Part shown: piece by piece, positions 1 through 7,682 of the stretch
Layout of the letters: every line of letters begins with the position of its first letter
How positions within the stretch are numbered: position 1 is the stretch's first letter
Assembly (NCBI GenBank): GCA_002688315.1
Contig: NZCN01000001.1
Span: forward strand, 18,662 to 50,747
DNA length: 32,086 nt
Reading direction: 5' to 3'
Source of the DNA: Candidatus Woesearchaeota archaeon
Lineage (GTDB): Archaea > Nanobdellota > Nanobdellia > Woesearchaeales > UBA10216
Notes under the pieces: model-generated
Database searches by the model: none
Told to the model about the DNA's origin: nothing
Seen by the model: only the letters and a program-made list of their open reading frames with translations
Made by a program: the position numbers and the translations under genes

Positions 1-141
1 GTCTTTTTGAAAAATACTGCATCTGCCAGAGTCTTGCAAAAAACTGGTTATAAACGTCAAATTTTACCTACAATAACAAAAAAAGGTTGGAAATTAATAC
101 TTTCAGTTAAGTATGTTGCAATATCGAACCGAAACAAATAA
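1..141 (+). CDS. GNAT-family N-acetyltransferase, C-terminal fragment
   Basis: Frame 1 is open from the window edge to a TAA at 139-141 and gives 46 residues. The segment NTASARVLQKTGYKR matches the acetyl-CoA-proximal motif of RimI/RimJ-type GNAT acetyltransferases (N-x-x-S-x-R-V-L-x-K-x-G-F/Y). It is followed by a basic segment and a final strand, LSVKYVAIS, in the place where these proteins usually end in a short beta strand. The start and most of the acetyl-CoA fold lie outside the window, so the substrate cannot be told. The family call rests on one short motif. Confidence 0.6.
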   Translation, partial: VFLKNTASARVLQKTGYKRQILPTITKKGWKLILSVKYVAISNRNK

Positions 142-182
142 ATATAGCCAGATTAGCGGTTTTTGTAGTAGAGTGATTATAT

Positions 183-833
183 ATGGCTAAGAAGAAAAAA
201 GGAGGCAAAAGGAAGAAATCAACTGCTAAAAGAGCGGTTTCTAAGAAAGCAAAGGCTAAGAAAAGCGTAAAAAAAGCTGTTAAAAAGTCTTCTTCTGCTA
301 AAAAAGTCAGTGGTAAGTTCAATCTCATAGTTTCATTTGATCCTAATCATGCAGGTACTGCAGAGAATGAGCTAACTGAAGCGTTAAAAAAGATAGGGGA
401 AAAGCCAAAATTAGCAGCTACAGGAGTTGAAGGACTCTTTAAGGTAGCTGTGAGCGATGCCAGAAAAGTTGTAGGAAGGCTTCGCGACTTATGCCATGCA
501 GACCCTAACTTGTTTGTAGCAACACATCATTACACTCCAATAGATGTCTGGTGCAAATCAGAACTTTCTCAAATGCAAAAGAACATAAAAAAGCTTGAGT
601 CTGGCATTGGTGAATCAGAGAAATGGAAGATGAATCTTAACAAGCGCCATTGGAACAAGATGGATGGCATCAAGCTTATAATAAAACTTACTGACTCAAT
701 TGACCGCGAGAACGTTGATTTAAGCAACCCGAAAAAGATAGTCCAAGTTGAAATCATAGGAAAAGAAGCAGGCATATCCCTGCTAGAGCTTGAAGACTTA
801 TTCGACGTTGCTGAAATAAAAGACGAAGCTTAG
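183..833 (+). CDS. THUMP-domain protein with lysine-rich N-terminal tail (Tan1-like)
   Basis: A protein of 216 aa. Residues 1-45 are almost entirely K, A, S, R and G and resemble a histone-like or nucleic-acid-binding tail. From residue 46 the sequence becomes a folded domain (FNLIVSFDPNHAGTAENEL..., then VEGLFKVAVSDARKVVGRL...), the pattern of a THUMP RNA-binding domain as in Tan1, the partner of the tRNA cytidine acetyltransferase. A second conserved block (NLNKRHWNKMDGIKLIIKLTD, VDLSNPKKIVQVEIIG) fits the end of THUMP. A TATA-like ATAAATATA lies at about 139-147. No catalytic domain is visible, so the likely role is tRNA binding or presentation in a modification complex. The gene overlaps the convergent nreA by 4 bp. 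Confidence 0.75.
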   Translation: MAKKKKGGKRKKSTAKRAVSKKAKAKKSVKKAVKKSSSAKKVSGKFNLIVSFDPNHAGTAENELTEALKKIGEKPKLAATGVEGLFKVAVSDARKVVGRLRDLCHADPNLFVATHHYTPIDVWCKSELSQMQKNIKKLESGIGESEKWKMNLNKRHWNKMDGIKLIIKLTDSIDRENVDLSNPKKIVQVEIIGKEAGISLLELEDLFDVAEIKDEA

Positions 834-2083
834 TAAGCAGTAAGTTTTCTCTGAGTTTTGATGTTTCTTAGTAATTTACTGCTGCTAATAACATTGCCAA
901 TGTTATGGCTGAATTTATTTTTTATAAAGGTGGTCGCGTAGTCAATCATTAATTCTTTGGAAGCGAAATTGATTGGTTTTGACTGCATTGCTTTTCTTGC
1001 TGCCTGCCTGCAAACCCACACGCCAAGAGGCACTGTATATTCGTCAGTTATAACTCTTATTGCTAATATAGCTGCTTGTTTCTTGAGTTGTTTTAGCTTT
1101 TCTAAAATTCCAATTCTTGCTGCAAAATAACCGCCTGCTGTTTCATTAACGTATGCTTTGCGGCCTTCATAAGATTCATAGTCAGTTGTGTAGATGCTGA
1201 GTCCAGCCATTGTTTCAAACAATTCATAACTCCACACGTCTGGAAAAAGCATTACAGCATAATAATTCCCAAGATACCCGCCGAAGTAGAGCTTGTAGTC
1301 GTTACTGCTATTGTAATCTTTTATTGTTGTTATTAGTTGTTTTCCTATTATGTCATCAGAAGCAGTTATCCCCCATTTTGTTGGAACAAGTTTTCTTCCA
1401 GTTTTTAATCCAATTGCTCCAACTGTGAGAATTTTTGTGAGAAAGTTCTCATCAAATCCTGATTTGTACAGGTAATTTATTGCTTCAGCAGCTTTTAAGT
1501 CAGTGTCTGAAAAAACTTTTTCTACTTTTTGCGGAATTTTAGGATTAGCGGTTATTCTTGCTTTCTTTACTTCAGCAGAAGGTCCTGTCGGAGCTGTAAT
1601 TGAATCAGTAGCCATACGCAAGACTGGTTTTTTCTTGAGAAACATTTCCAACTCAACTGGACTAGAGGCCATACCTACTTCCTGGCTTATCTGAAGGATT
1701 TTATCTGTGCTTTTAATGTGAGATTTTGAATGCGAGTTAATGAGTGCAGAGCGGTACTCAACTATCTGCGGTATTTGAAATTGCTGAGCAGCCCAAAAAT
1801 TTGGAGCATCGTAAAGCCATGCATCTTCTGTTAGTTCAGGAGGGCTTAAAACTCCAACATTTACAAAAGGATATCCAAATCTTCCAATAAAAGGTGCAGG
1901 ACTATTGCCGAAAAACTGCTCTTTCAGTTTAGGTTTTATCTTGAATTTAGCGATTGATTTAGCGCAAATAGGGCAGTTGAAGTCATTGCATGTTTTAAAA
2001 GGATGATGGTCTGTTCTTACAAATGGCTTCTTTCTCAGCATCATATAAGCAAGATTATTGATAAAACTAAAAATTTTGTGCAA
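830..2083 (-). CDS. nreA: NreA-type archaeal DNA repair protein
   Basis: A protein of 417 aa in the Nre family, conserved archaeal DNA-repair proteins that bind PCNA. Evidence is an N-terminal zinc-type cluster (C32, C37, C40, with NCPIC) and the family block GNSPAPFIGRFGYPFVNVG near residues 59-77, followed by LSPPE. The protein ends QRKLTAY, which fits the start of a PIP box (Q-x-x-L-x-x-aromatic) but stops one residue short of the second aromatic. The start used is TTG at 2083; ATG codons at 2044 and 2041 would still keep the cysteine cluster. Its TATA-like TTTAAATAC (about 2110-2120) lies in the short divergent region shared with the antiporter gene. Confidence 0.85.
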   Translation of the reverse strand: MHKIFSFINNLAYMMLRKKPFVRTDHHPFKTCNDFNCPICAKSIAKFKIKPKLKEQFFGNSPAPFIGRFGYPFVNVGVLSPPELTEDAWLYDAPNFWAAQQFQIPQIVEYRSALINSHSKSHIKSTDKILQISQEVGMASSPVELEMFLKKKPVLRMATDSITAPTGPSAEVKKARITANPKIPQKVEKVFSDTDLKAAEAINYLYKSGFDENFLTKILTVGAIGLKTGRKLVPTKWGITASDDIIGKQLITTIKDYNSSNDYKLYFGGYLGNYYAVMLFPDVWSYELFETMAGLSIYTTDYESYEGRKAYVNETAGGYFAARIGILEKLKQLKKQAAILAIRVITDEYTVPLGVWVCRQAARKAMQSKPINFASKELMIDYATTFIKNKFSHNIGNVISSSKLLRNIKTQRKLTAY

Positions 2084-2130
2084 ATCTTTAAAAATAGAAA
2101 AATTCAGTATGTATTTAAAAAGAGGAAAGA

Positions 2131-3609
2131 ATGGCAGTTGATATTATCTTTGCAACAGTTGGCATAATCATACTTTTGGGTTTTCTTAGCGATATCATAT
2201 TTTCCAGGACAAAAATACCTGATGTTTTATGGCTTATCCTTATCGGTATCTTAATTGGTCCTTTGTTTAACTTTGTAAAACCAAACGCTTTAGGCGAAGC
2301 TGCTTCAATCTTTACCTCATTTGCTTTGCTTTTCATACTGTTTGAAGGCGGCTTGCATATAAGAATAAAAGATTTAATGAAAAGCATGTATGGAGCAACA
2401 ACAATTGCTATTGTTAATTTCATCCTTACAGTTTTAGTCATAACCGGCATAGCAACGTATTTTGGCTGGGACATGACTAATTCATTGCTTCTCGGAACAA
2501 TTCTTGGAGGAACTTCTTCAGCAGTTGTAGTTCCAATAGTAAGAAAACTTCAAATTGGAAAAGAGAACTCTCTTGTTCTCATATTAGAATCAGCGTTTAC
2601 AGACGTCTTATGCATCGTAGCTGCACTCACCATTGTCCAGATAGTCAAACTTGACAGCATCAGCCTTGGAGGAGTATTGAACTCGCTGTTTGGAAGCTTT
2701 GCAATTGCAATCTTTGTTGGTTTAATAGCTGGTTTTGTGTGGATACTGCTTCTGGAAAGGTTTGAAGCATTAAGCAGATCATACATATCAACAATAGGAA
2801 TGCTTCTTATCGTGTTTGGAATAACTGAGTTTGCCCAATCCAGCGGAGCAATAGCAGCACTTGTTTTCGGAATACTTATGGGAAATTCAAGAAAAATATT
2901 ATCTTTGGCTGAGCATGAAGATGAAGATACCTTATCTTCATCTGCCAGAGCTTTTTTCTCTCAAATATCTTTTTTCGTGAAAACATTTTTCTTTGTTTAC
3001 ATAGGCATACTCACAAGCTTAACAGAATTCCGGCCAATTCTTCTTGGATTGCTGATTGCAGTCGCAATATTCCTTATCAGACCAATATCAGTAAAGATAG
3101 CATTTAAGCCTCAAGAAAACCAAAACCCCCAGGACAAACCAATAATGGAAGCAATGATTCCAAAAGGACTTGCAGCAGCAGTTTTAGCACAAGTGCCAAT
3201 GCAGGAAGGCATAGCAGGCTCTGCCAAGCTTTTAACTCCTGTATTTGCTACAATATTTTTTACAATTGTTATAACAACAATAACAGTTTTCCTTATCAAG
3301 CATAACAAATATCAAGGAACAAGCGAATTAATGATTAGATTATTCAATAAAGCATTCAGCAAGACTTTAGCTAAAAAGCAAAGTGACAAAGAAATTATTA
3401 AGAATTTTGAGAAAAAAGCTGCTAAAGTAGCTGTAAAGAAACCTATTCCAAAAAAAGGAAAACAGCTAAAGAAACAGCCTTTAAAGAAAGCAAAGAACAA
3501 TCTGAAAAAGAAAACACAGCAAAAAAACAAGAAGAAGAAAATCAATAAACAAATTGTAGCATTACAAAAACAATTTATTACTCCTGTCAATAAAAAGAAT
3601 AAGCTTTAA
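2131..3609 (+). CDS. Cation/proton antiporter, CPA (NhaP/KefB-like) family
   Basis: A protein of 492 aa. Residues 1-400 form about 12 hydrophobic segments of a monovalent cation:proton antiporter in the cell membrane. Family features include an early LILIGILIGPLFNFVKP segment, the GGTSSAVVVPIVRKL block near residue 130, and ESAFTDVLCIVAAL in the core helix that holds the ion-binding acidic residue. The last about 85 residues are cytoplasmic, highly basic and low in complexity (K, N and Q repeats), an unusual tail that could contact nucleic acid, ribosomes or lipid head groups. AGAGGA lies 5-10 nt before the ATG. The exchanged ion (Na+ or K+) cannot be told from the sequence. Confidence 0.85.
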   Translation: MAVDIIFATVGIIILLGFLSDIIFSRTKIPDVLWLILIGILIGPLFNFVKPNALGEAASIFTSFALLFILFEGGLHIRIKDLMKSMYGATTIAIVNFILTVLVITGIATYFGWDMTNSLLLGTILGGTSSAVVVPIVRKLQIGKENSLVLILESAFTDVLCIVAALTIVQIVKLDSISLGGVLNSLFGSFAIAIFVGLIAGFVWILLLERFEALSRSYISTIGMLLIVFGITEFAQSSGAIAALVFGILMGNSRKILSLAEHEDEDTLSSSARAFFSQISFFVKTFFFVYIGILTSLTEFRPILLGLLIAVAIFLIRPISVKIAFKPQENQNPQDKPIMEAMIPKGLAAAVLAQVPMQEGIAGSAKLLTPVFATIFFTIVITTITVFLIKHNKYQGTSELMIRLFNKAFSKTLAKKQSDKEIIKNFEKKAAKVAVKKPIPKKGKQLKKQPLKKAKNNLKKKTQQKNKKKKINKQIVALQKQFITPVNKKNKL

Positions 3610-3659
3610 AAGACAGTTTGAATTCTTAAGAGGGTATAGCCCCGTAGTGTAGTGGCAAA

Positions 3660-3688
3660 TCTAAGTTAGTCAGTAACTTAGAGTCGAT
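3660..3688 (+). other. 29-nt insertion in the D arm of tRNA-Gln (probable second intron)
   Basis: Without this stretch the D arm reads GTGT-AGTGGCAAA-TCAT, the usual archaeal tRNA-Gln form. The boundaries can slide by up to 2 nt because TC is repeated at both ends. The insertion holds a perfect 8-bp hairpin, CTAAGTTA-GTCAG-TAACTTAG (3661-3681). AATC (3658-3661) can pair with GATT (3686-3689), which may be the central helix of a relaxed bulge-helix-bulge site, but I could not build a textbook one. Confidence 0.65.
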
Positions 3689-3704
3689 TCATGCCAGCCT
3701 TTGG

Positions 3705-3746
3705 AGGAACAAGCCGCGAACCTTTAGTTCGCAAGTACCAGAAGAA
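3705..3746 (+). other. Canonical archaeal tRNA intron, position 37/38
   Basis: A 42-nt intron after G37. CTTT (exon, 3699-3702) can pair with GAAG (3741-3744), leaving three-base bulges GG|A and AA|A at the two splice points, as expected of a bulge-helix-bulge site for the splicing endonuclease. The intron holds a 6-bp hairpin, GCGAAC-CTTTA-GTTCGC. The outer helix beyond the first bulge is weak, so the structure may be relaxed. Confidence 0.8.
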
Positions 3747-3778
3747 AGCTGGAGACGGCGGTTCGAGTCCGCCCGGGG

Positions 3779-4177
3779 CTATCTTTCTAACCTAAAGAAC
3801 TCCATATAAAGAGGGATAAACATAAGAATAAAACTAGCAATAAAGTTGACAATATTGCTCAGTATTGCAGAACTTAAAATCCAAACAATAGTAACTCCAA
3901 TTAGTTTTCCAATTTTTTCGTGATAGAAGAATTTGAGCGTACCAAAATGTATTGCAATCAGAGATATTAATATTGGTAGAATTGAATACAATATAACTAC
4001 AACTCCTCCGCTAAAAAAGCTTCCGTCAAAATCAGGAGGTAGAACAAGAGAAGAAATTGTCCATATAATCAAAAACACAGCTAAAACAGATAAGCTTCCT
4101 GCAACAATCGCAGCTTTGAGAGCGCTCTTATACGTTTTGTCGGTAAATTTGAAAAGCTTAGAAAATGCCCATAACAA
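3779..4177 (-). CDS. Small polytopic membrane protein, N-terminus probably frameshifted
   Basis: The open frame gives 132 aa with three to four hydrophobic segments (AIVAGSLSVLAVFLIIW, VVVILYSILPILISLIAIHFG, LIGVTIVWILSSAILSNIVNFIASFILMF). I do not recognise the family. The TTG at 4177 is a poor start: the same frame continues upstream as another hydrophobic segment (about 4178-4237) with no good start codon. An ATG at 4245 in a different frame lies 26 nt after a TATA box (4266-4275) and opens MAFAIESLVILPFFLYGA before a TAG. A one-base shift would join this start to the long frame, so the true gene may span 3779-4245. Its stop overlaps the tRNA end by 3 nt. Confidence 0.55.
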   Translation of the reverse strand: MLWAFSKLFKFTDKTYKSALKAAIVAGSLSVLAVFLIIWTISSLVLPPDFDGSFFSGGVVVILYSILPILISLIAIHFGTLKFFYHEKIGKLIGVTIVWILSSAILSNIVNFIASFILMFIPLYMEFFRLER

Positions 4178-4265
4178 TCCTGAATTCGCTAAGCCCCATA
4201 CAAGAAAAAAGGCAAAATAACTAAACTCTCTATTGCAAAAGCCATTATACTCTAAAAAAACAGTT

Positions 4266-4275
4266 TCATATAAAA
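4266..4275 (-). promoter_or_regulatory. TATA box for the 3.8-4.2 kb membrane gene
   Basis: On the minus strand TTTATATGA is centred about 26 nt before the ATG at 4245. This is the spacing seen at other leaderless genes here and supports 4245 as the intended start. Confidence 0.5.
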
Positions 4276-4353
4276 ATTTTTATGAAGGTGATATATAAAA
4301 ATACGAAGAAGATTATAATCTAGATTTTTATCTAACTCTCGCAAAGGAAACAA

Positions 4354-4361
4354 TTATATAA
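4354..4361 (+). promoter_or_regulatory. TATA box for the short-chain dehydrogenase gene
   Basis: TTATATAA is centred 26-27 nt before the ATG at 4384, implying a leaderless transcript. No Shine-Dalgarno sequence precedes the start. Confidence 0.6.
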
Positions 4362-4383
4362 CCCGATTCTATCCTTAATTCTA

Positions 4384-5217
4384 ATGTCAAAAGTGGTGTT
4401 AATTACAGGGTGTTCTTCTGGGATTGGTTTAGCTACTGCTGTTTATCTTGCTAAGCAAGGCAATAAGGTTTATGCATCATTGAAAGATTTGAGCAGGAAA
4501 GATAAATTAGTGGCAGAAGCAGAGAAAGAAAACGTTACTATTGAAATGCTTCAATTAGATGTAACTAATGATGCATCAGTTACTGAAGCTGTTGCAGCAG
4601 TTGTGGAGAAAGAAGGAAAAATAGATGTCCTGATTAATAACGCTGGCTATGGAGTTATGGGACCAGCAGAGACAGTTAGCATGGAACAAGCAAAAGCAGA
4701 GTTTGATGTTAACTTCTTTGGCTTGCTAAGAGTTACGCAAGCTGTGCTGCCTCATATGAGAGAGCAGCAATCTGGCCATATTATTAACATTAGCAGTATT
4801 GCAGGCATAAGAGCAATGCCTACTTCTGACTTGTATAATGCTTCTAAGTTTGCAGTTGAAGGGCTTACAGAGGCAATGGCGCCTACACTTGCAGTAGCAG
4901 GGATTAAAATGACTCTTATTGAGCCAGGTCCTGTAGATACGGATTTTATTGGAAGGTCTCTTCAGCTTGGAGAAAAATTGCAGAATGTTGAAGTTTATAG
5001 AAAAATAACTGAAAAGATTAGTGCAAGAAGAACTGAAATGTTTAAACATTCCCAGAAGCCTGAAGAAATTGCAGCTTTGATAAACGAAGCTATAACTTCC
5101 GAAAAACCTGATTTTAGATATCAAACCAGTGAAGCTGTAAAAGAAATGGCACGTGCGAAACTTGTTGACTTAACAGGAAATGAAATTATTGAGAAAAGCA
5201 TTGAGGGACTGAGATGA
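4384..5217 (+). CDS. Short-chain dehydrogenase/reductase (SDR family)
   Basis: A protein of 277 aa, the normal length for a classical SDR, an NAD(P)-dependent oxidoreductase. The N-terminal Rossmann motif is TGCSSGIG (TGxxxGIG, residues 8-15). D59 in LQLDVTND binds the adenine side, NNAG follows near residue 86, and the catalytic set is Ser in ISSIAG with YNASK (Tyr and Lys). PGPVDTDF is the usual segment after the active site. There is no Asp or basic residue pattern clear enough to assign NAD or NADP, and the substrate is unknown. It overlaps the next gene by 4 bp (ATGA), so the two are probably cotranscribed. Confidence 0.85.
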   Translation: MSKVVLITGCSSGIGLATAVYLAKQGNKVYASLKDLSRKDKLVAEAEKENVTIEMLQLDVTNDASVTEAVAAVVEKEGKIDVLINNAGYGVMGPAETVSMEQAKAEFDVNFFGLLRVTQAVLPHMREQQSGHIINISSIAGIRAMPTSDLYNASKFAVEGLTEAMAPTLAVAGIKMTLIEPGPVDTDFIGRSLQLGEKLQNVEVYRKITEKISARRTEMFKHSQKPEEIAALINEAITSEKPDFRYQTSEAVKEMARAKLVDLTGNEIIEKSIEGLR

Positions 5218-5522
5218 GAGCATCTTACAAACAAAAATGCATTGTTTGCAGGAAAAATCATGCATTAGTTACCTGGAAGAACCGTGTTCCTGTGTGTGTA
5301 GAATGCAAGATGAGAGAGATTAACAAGCCAATTAAAGATAAAAAATTCAAAAAAATGTTTGATATTGATAACGCTTTATATGAAAAATCAGGCTTTCTTA
5401 GAAACATAAAGTCAAGCTATCTTCGATTTGGAGAGCTTTCTGAAAAACAAATAGAAATGTTCAAAAAAGTAGTGGAAGAAGTTAAAAAAAAGAAAGATAA
5501 AACTAGCGATAACGAAATATAA
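5214..5522 (+). CDS. Small zinc-ribbon protein, unknown function
   Basis: A protein of 102 aa. Two cysteine pairs, CIVC (residues 9-12) and CVEC (28-31), spaced by about 15 residues, make a likely treble-clef or ribbon zinc site. The middle is basic (INKPIKDKKFKKMFD) and the end is a charged helix (EVKKKKDKTSDNE). This suggests nucleic-acid or ribosome binding, but that is inference. The start overlaps the SDR stop as ATGA. The 3' end overlaps convergent nnrE by 20 bp. Confidence 0.65.
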   Translation: MRASYKQKCIVCRKNHALVTWKNRVPVCVECKMREINKPIKDKKFKKMFDIDNALYEKSGFLRNIKSSYLRFGELSEKQIEMFKKVVEEVKKKKDKTSDNEI

Positions 5523-6180
5523 GGCTTTTTTCTGAAAACATGTTTTTAAGCTTGAATTTTTTATTTACAACTTCAGGAACTGTCATGTAGGAAACTAAAA
5601 GCTTTCCTGTTTTTGAAGAATTTATCAGGCCTTTTTTTGCAGCAGTCAAAGCAAGAGTAGTTATTGCTTTTATGCACGGATTGTAAGCTTTTCCTGTGGT
5701 TGCGTCAAGGCCTGAAGGCAAATCAATTGACAAAATTGGAAGTTTTGAATTATTTGCTGAAGTTATTAATTTTGCAAACTTGCCGCGAGGATTGCCATTG
5801 ATGTTATAGCCAAGAAGACCGTCAATGATTAAACTGTATTTTTTAAAATTTACATTTTTAGTTTCCTTAACCCCAATTCTTTTGAGTATTTTCCATTGGT
5901 GAAGAGGCATTGGTTTTAATTTATTAGTGGAAGTAGCAAAAACAACATCAACCTTGTATTTCCAGTTAAGAAGATGCCTTGCAGCTACCAAGCCATCACC
6001 GCCATTATTGCCAGTGCCGCTTAAGATTAGAATTTTCTTTTTTTTGTCATTCTTGATCATTGTAGTGGCTGTAACTGCTGTAAATAACCCTGCCAGTTCC
6101 ATCATCCTTGGAACATCTATGCCAAGCTTAATCATTGCTTTGTCAAGCAAAGCCATTTCTTTTTTTGTAAGGGCTTTCAT
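5503..6180 (-). CDS. nnrE: NAD(P)H-hydrate epimerase (YjeF N-terminal domain)
   Basis: A protein of 225 aa. It repairs damaged NADHX/NADPHX by epimerising the R form to the S form used by the ADP-dependent dehydratase. Family signatures are a leading helix (EMALLDKAMIKLGI), GTGNNGGDGLVAARHL, IIDGLLGYN, and DLPSGLDATTG, which holds the potassium-binding and catalytic residues. It is a stand-alone N-terminal domain; the dehydratase domain fused to it in many organisms is absent and is not in this window. One nucleotide separates its ATG from the stop of the upstream phosphoribosyltransferase gene, so the two form an operon. Confidence 0.88.
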   Translation of the reverse strand: MKALTKKEMALLDKAMIKLGIDVPRMMELAGLFTAVTATTMIKNDKKKKILILSGTGNNGGDGLVAARHLLNWKYKVDVVFATSTNKLKPMPLHQWKILKRIGVKETKNVNFKKYSLIIDGLLGYNINGNPRGKFAKLITSANNSKLPILSIDLPSGLDATTGKAYNPCIKAITTLALTAAKKGLINSSKTGKLLVSYMTVPEVVNKKFKLKNMFSEKSLIFRYR

Positions 6181-6181
6181 T

Positions 6182-6817
6182 TCAGGTATTAACGCTAGCT
6201 TTCTTTAATAAGCTTTTTACCTCTTCATCGCTGACCTGTTCAAAGTTGCGGTAAAACTCACCAACAGCCATAAAATGTGAAGGAGTATCTATTATTACTA
6301 ACTCGTCTACTTTTTTTCTTAGCCTTTCTAAACTATCGTGAGGACCTACAGGAACTGCTGCTATAACTTTTTTTGGTTTTTTGCTTTTTACAAAATCAAT
6401 TGCCGCAAAAAAGGTATGGCCGGTTGCTATTCCATCATCAGTAACTATTACTGTTTTATTTTTTATTTCTGGAAATTCTGGCTTGCCAGTTAATTCAGAA
6501 TAACGATTTGTTATTGCTGTTTTTAGTTTGTCAATTTCTTCCTTAATATAGCTGTCGCTTATTCCCTGCACCTCAATTAGCTGTTTATCTAGACTAACCA
6601 AATCATTGCAAATTGCGCCTATTGCAAGCTCAGGCTGGCCTGGGTAAGGCACTTTTTTTGAGATGACAATGTCCAACCGGCATTCTATCTGCTTTGCAAG
6701 AGCATAGCCAACCTCAACGCCGCCTCTGGGAATGGAAAGCACAAAAGCCTTTTTTTTGTATTTTGAAAGCTTATCAGCAAGCATCCTTCCAGCTTCAAAT
6801 CTGTCGTTGAATACCAT
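6182..6817 (-). CDS. Phosphoribosyltransferase-family protein
   Basis: A protein of 211 aa. The PRPP-binding motif VIVTDDGIATGHT is the type I phosphoribosyltransferase signature. The N-terminal part (FEAGRMLADKL, VLSIPRGGVEVGYALAKQI, DIVISKKVPYPGQPELAIGAI) is typical of an uncharacterised PRTase subgroup that is often annotated near hydrolases, rather than of Apt, Hpt or PyrE. The substrate is unknown. A TATA-like TTTTATAAAATT centred near 6843 is 26 nt before the ATG. It is the first gene of a two-gene operon with nnrE and is divergent from the small membrane gene at 6897. Confidence 0.8.
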   Translation of the reverse strand: MVFNDRFEAGRMLADKLSKYKKKAFVLSIPRGGVEVGYALAKQIECRLDIVISKKVPYPGQPELAIGAICNDLVSLDKQLIEVQGISDSYIKEEIDKLKTAITNRYSELTGKPEFPEIKNKTVIVTDDGIATGHTFFAAIDFVKSKKPKKVIAAVPVGPHDSLERLRKKVDELVIIDTPSHFMAVGEFYRNFEQVSDEEVKSLLKKASVNT

Positions 6818-6896
6818 GAAATTAGTATAATTTCTGATTTTATAAAATTTTAGTGAAATACGTAATGTTTAAAAAGCGCCATTACCTAGTGTAATC

Positions 6897-7097
6897 GTGG
6901 CTAAAAAGGGCAAGAAGAAGCTTGTAATGCGCAAAGATTACTTTGGTGTTGGTGCGCTTTCTTTGTTTGTTGGTGGTGTGTTTTTCGTACTAACTGTGCT
7001 GACTACTGCTACTTTTTTTAGATTTTTTATAGTAGGATTCTTCGTTATACTTGGTTTGATAGACCTTATTCTATATGCTATATTTAAGGAAAGATAA
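6897..7097 (+). CDS. Small two-helix membrane protein
   Basis: A protein of 66 aa that starts with GTG. A basic N-terminus (MAKKGKKKLVMRK) is followed by two hydrophobic segments, about residues 18-38 and 42-62, and a short charged tail. The basic N-terminus predicts that both ends are cytoplasmic. TTTAAAAAG (6868-6876) lies 26 nt before the GTG, which supports this start and a leaderless mRNA. No family is recognised. It lies just upstream of the S15 gene with its own promoter. Confidence 0.6.
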   Translation: MAKKGKKKLVMRKDYFGVGALSLFVGGVFFVLTVLTTATFFRFFIVGFFVILGLIDLILYAIFKER

Positions 7098-7116
7098 GCT
7101 GATACTACAGTAATCT

Positions 7117-7124
7117 TTATAAAC
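7117..7124 (+). promoter_or_regulatory. TATA box of the S15 gene
   Basis: TTTATAAA is centred 27-28 nt before the ATG at 7148, giving a leaderless or near-leaderless ribosomal-protein mRNA. Confidence 0.65.
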
Positions 7125-7147
7125 CACTGTTAAACTCGATTAATAAT

Positions 7148-7603
7148 ATGGCACGTATGTATTCCAAGAAACGAGGAAGAGCAGGCTCAACAAAGCCTCT
7201 AAGAAAGACAAAGCAAACTTGGGTTAGATATAAGGCTAAAGAGGTTGAATTATTAATAGGAAAACTCGCAAAAGAAGGCAAAACCTCATCTCAAATAGGA
7301 ATAATTCTTCGAGACACTTACGGAGTGCCTTCTGTAAAACTTCTTACGAAAAAGAGCGCTTATCAGATAATGAAAGAAAAAGGAGCTTCTCAAACTATTC
7401 CTGAAGATTTGATAGCGCTGATAAGAAAAAATATCAGCCTTAAAAAGCATCTTGAAAGCAACAAACAAGACAAAACAGCAGGGCACGGCCTTGAATTAAC
7501 AGAATCCCACATAAGACGGCTAGTAAAGTACTACAAAAGAACAAAGAAACTGGCTGCTGACTGGAAATACGATCCTACAAAGATTAAGTTGCTGTTAGAG
7601 TAA
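7148..7603 (+). CDS. rps15: Small ribosomal subunit protein S15 (archaeal S15P/S13e type)
   Basis: A protein of 151 aa, the length typical of archaea and eukaryotes; bacterial S15 has about 89 aa. The archaeal N-terminal extension MARMYSKKRGRAGSTKP and W-V-x-Y are present. The family core is GKTSSQIGIILRDTYGVPSVK, and the conserved C-terminal S15 signature contains LTESHIRRLVKYYKRT followed by WKYDP. It binds 16S rRNA in the platform of the 30S subunit. Confidence 0.97.
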   Translation: MARMYSKKRGRAGSTKPLRKTKQTWVRYKAKEVELLIGKLAKEGKTSSQIGIILRDTYGVPSVKLLTKKSAYQIMKEKGASQTIPEDLIALIRKNISLKKHLESNKQDKTAGHGLELTESHIRRLVKYYKRTKKLAADWKYDPTKIKLLLE

Positions 7604-7682
7604 GCTTCTTTCTTAATCTGTTGCATAACCTTTAAATAATCGCATCTTTTTTAAGAGGTTATAAATTTCTGCAAGTGATTTG

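Larger units (their letters stand above)
3638..3781 (+). tRNA. tRNA-Gln(TTG) with anticodon-loop intron and a second insertion in the D arm
   Basis: The acceptor stem is AGCCCCG (3638-3644) with CGGGGCT (3774-3780), discriminator A3781, and no encoded CCA. The T arm is GGCGG-TTCGAGT-CCGCC. The anticodon stem is CCAGC (3694-3698) with GCTGG (3748-3752). The loop reads CTTTGG before the intron and A38 after it, giving anticodon TTG (3701-3703). Removing 3705-3746 and a 29-nt D-arm insertion leaves a standard 73-nt tRNA. The 3' end overlaps the stop codon of the minus-strand membrane gene by 3 nt. Confidence 0.9.
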
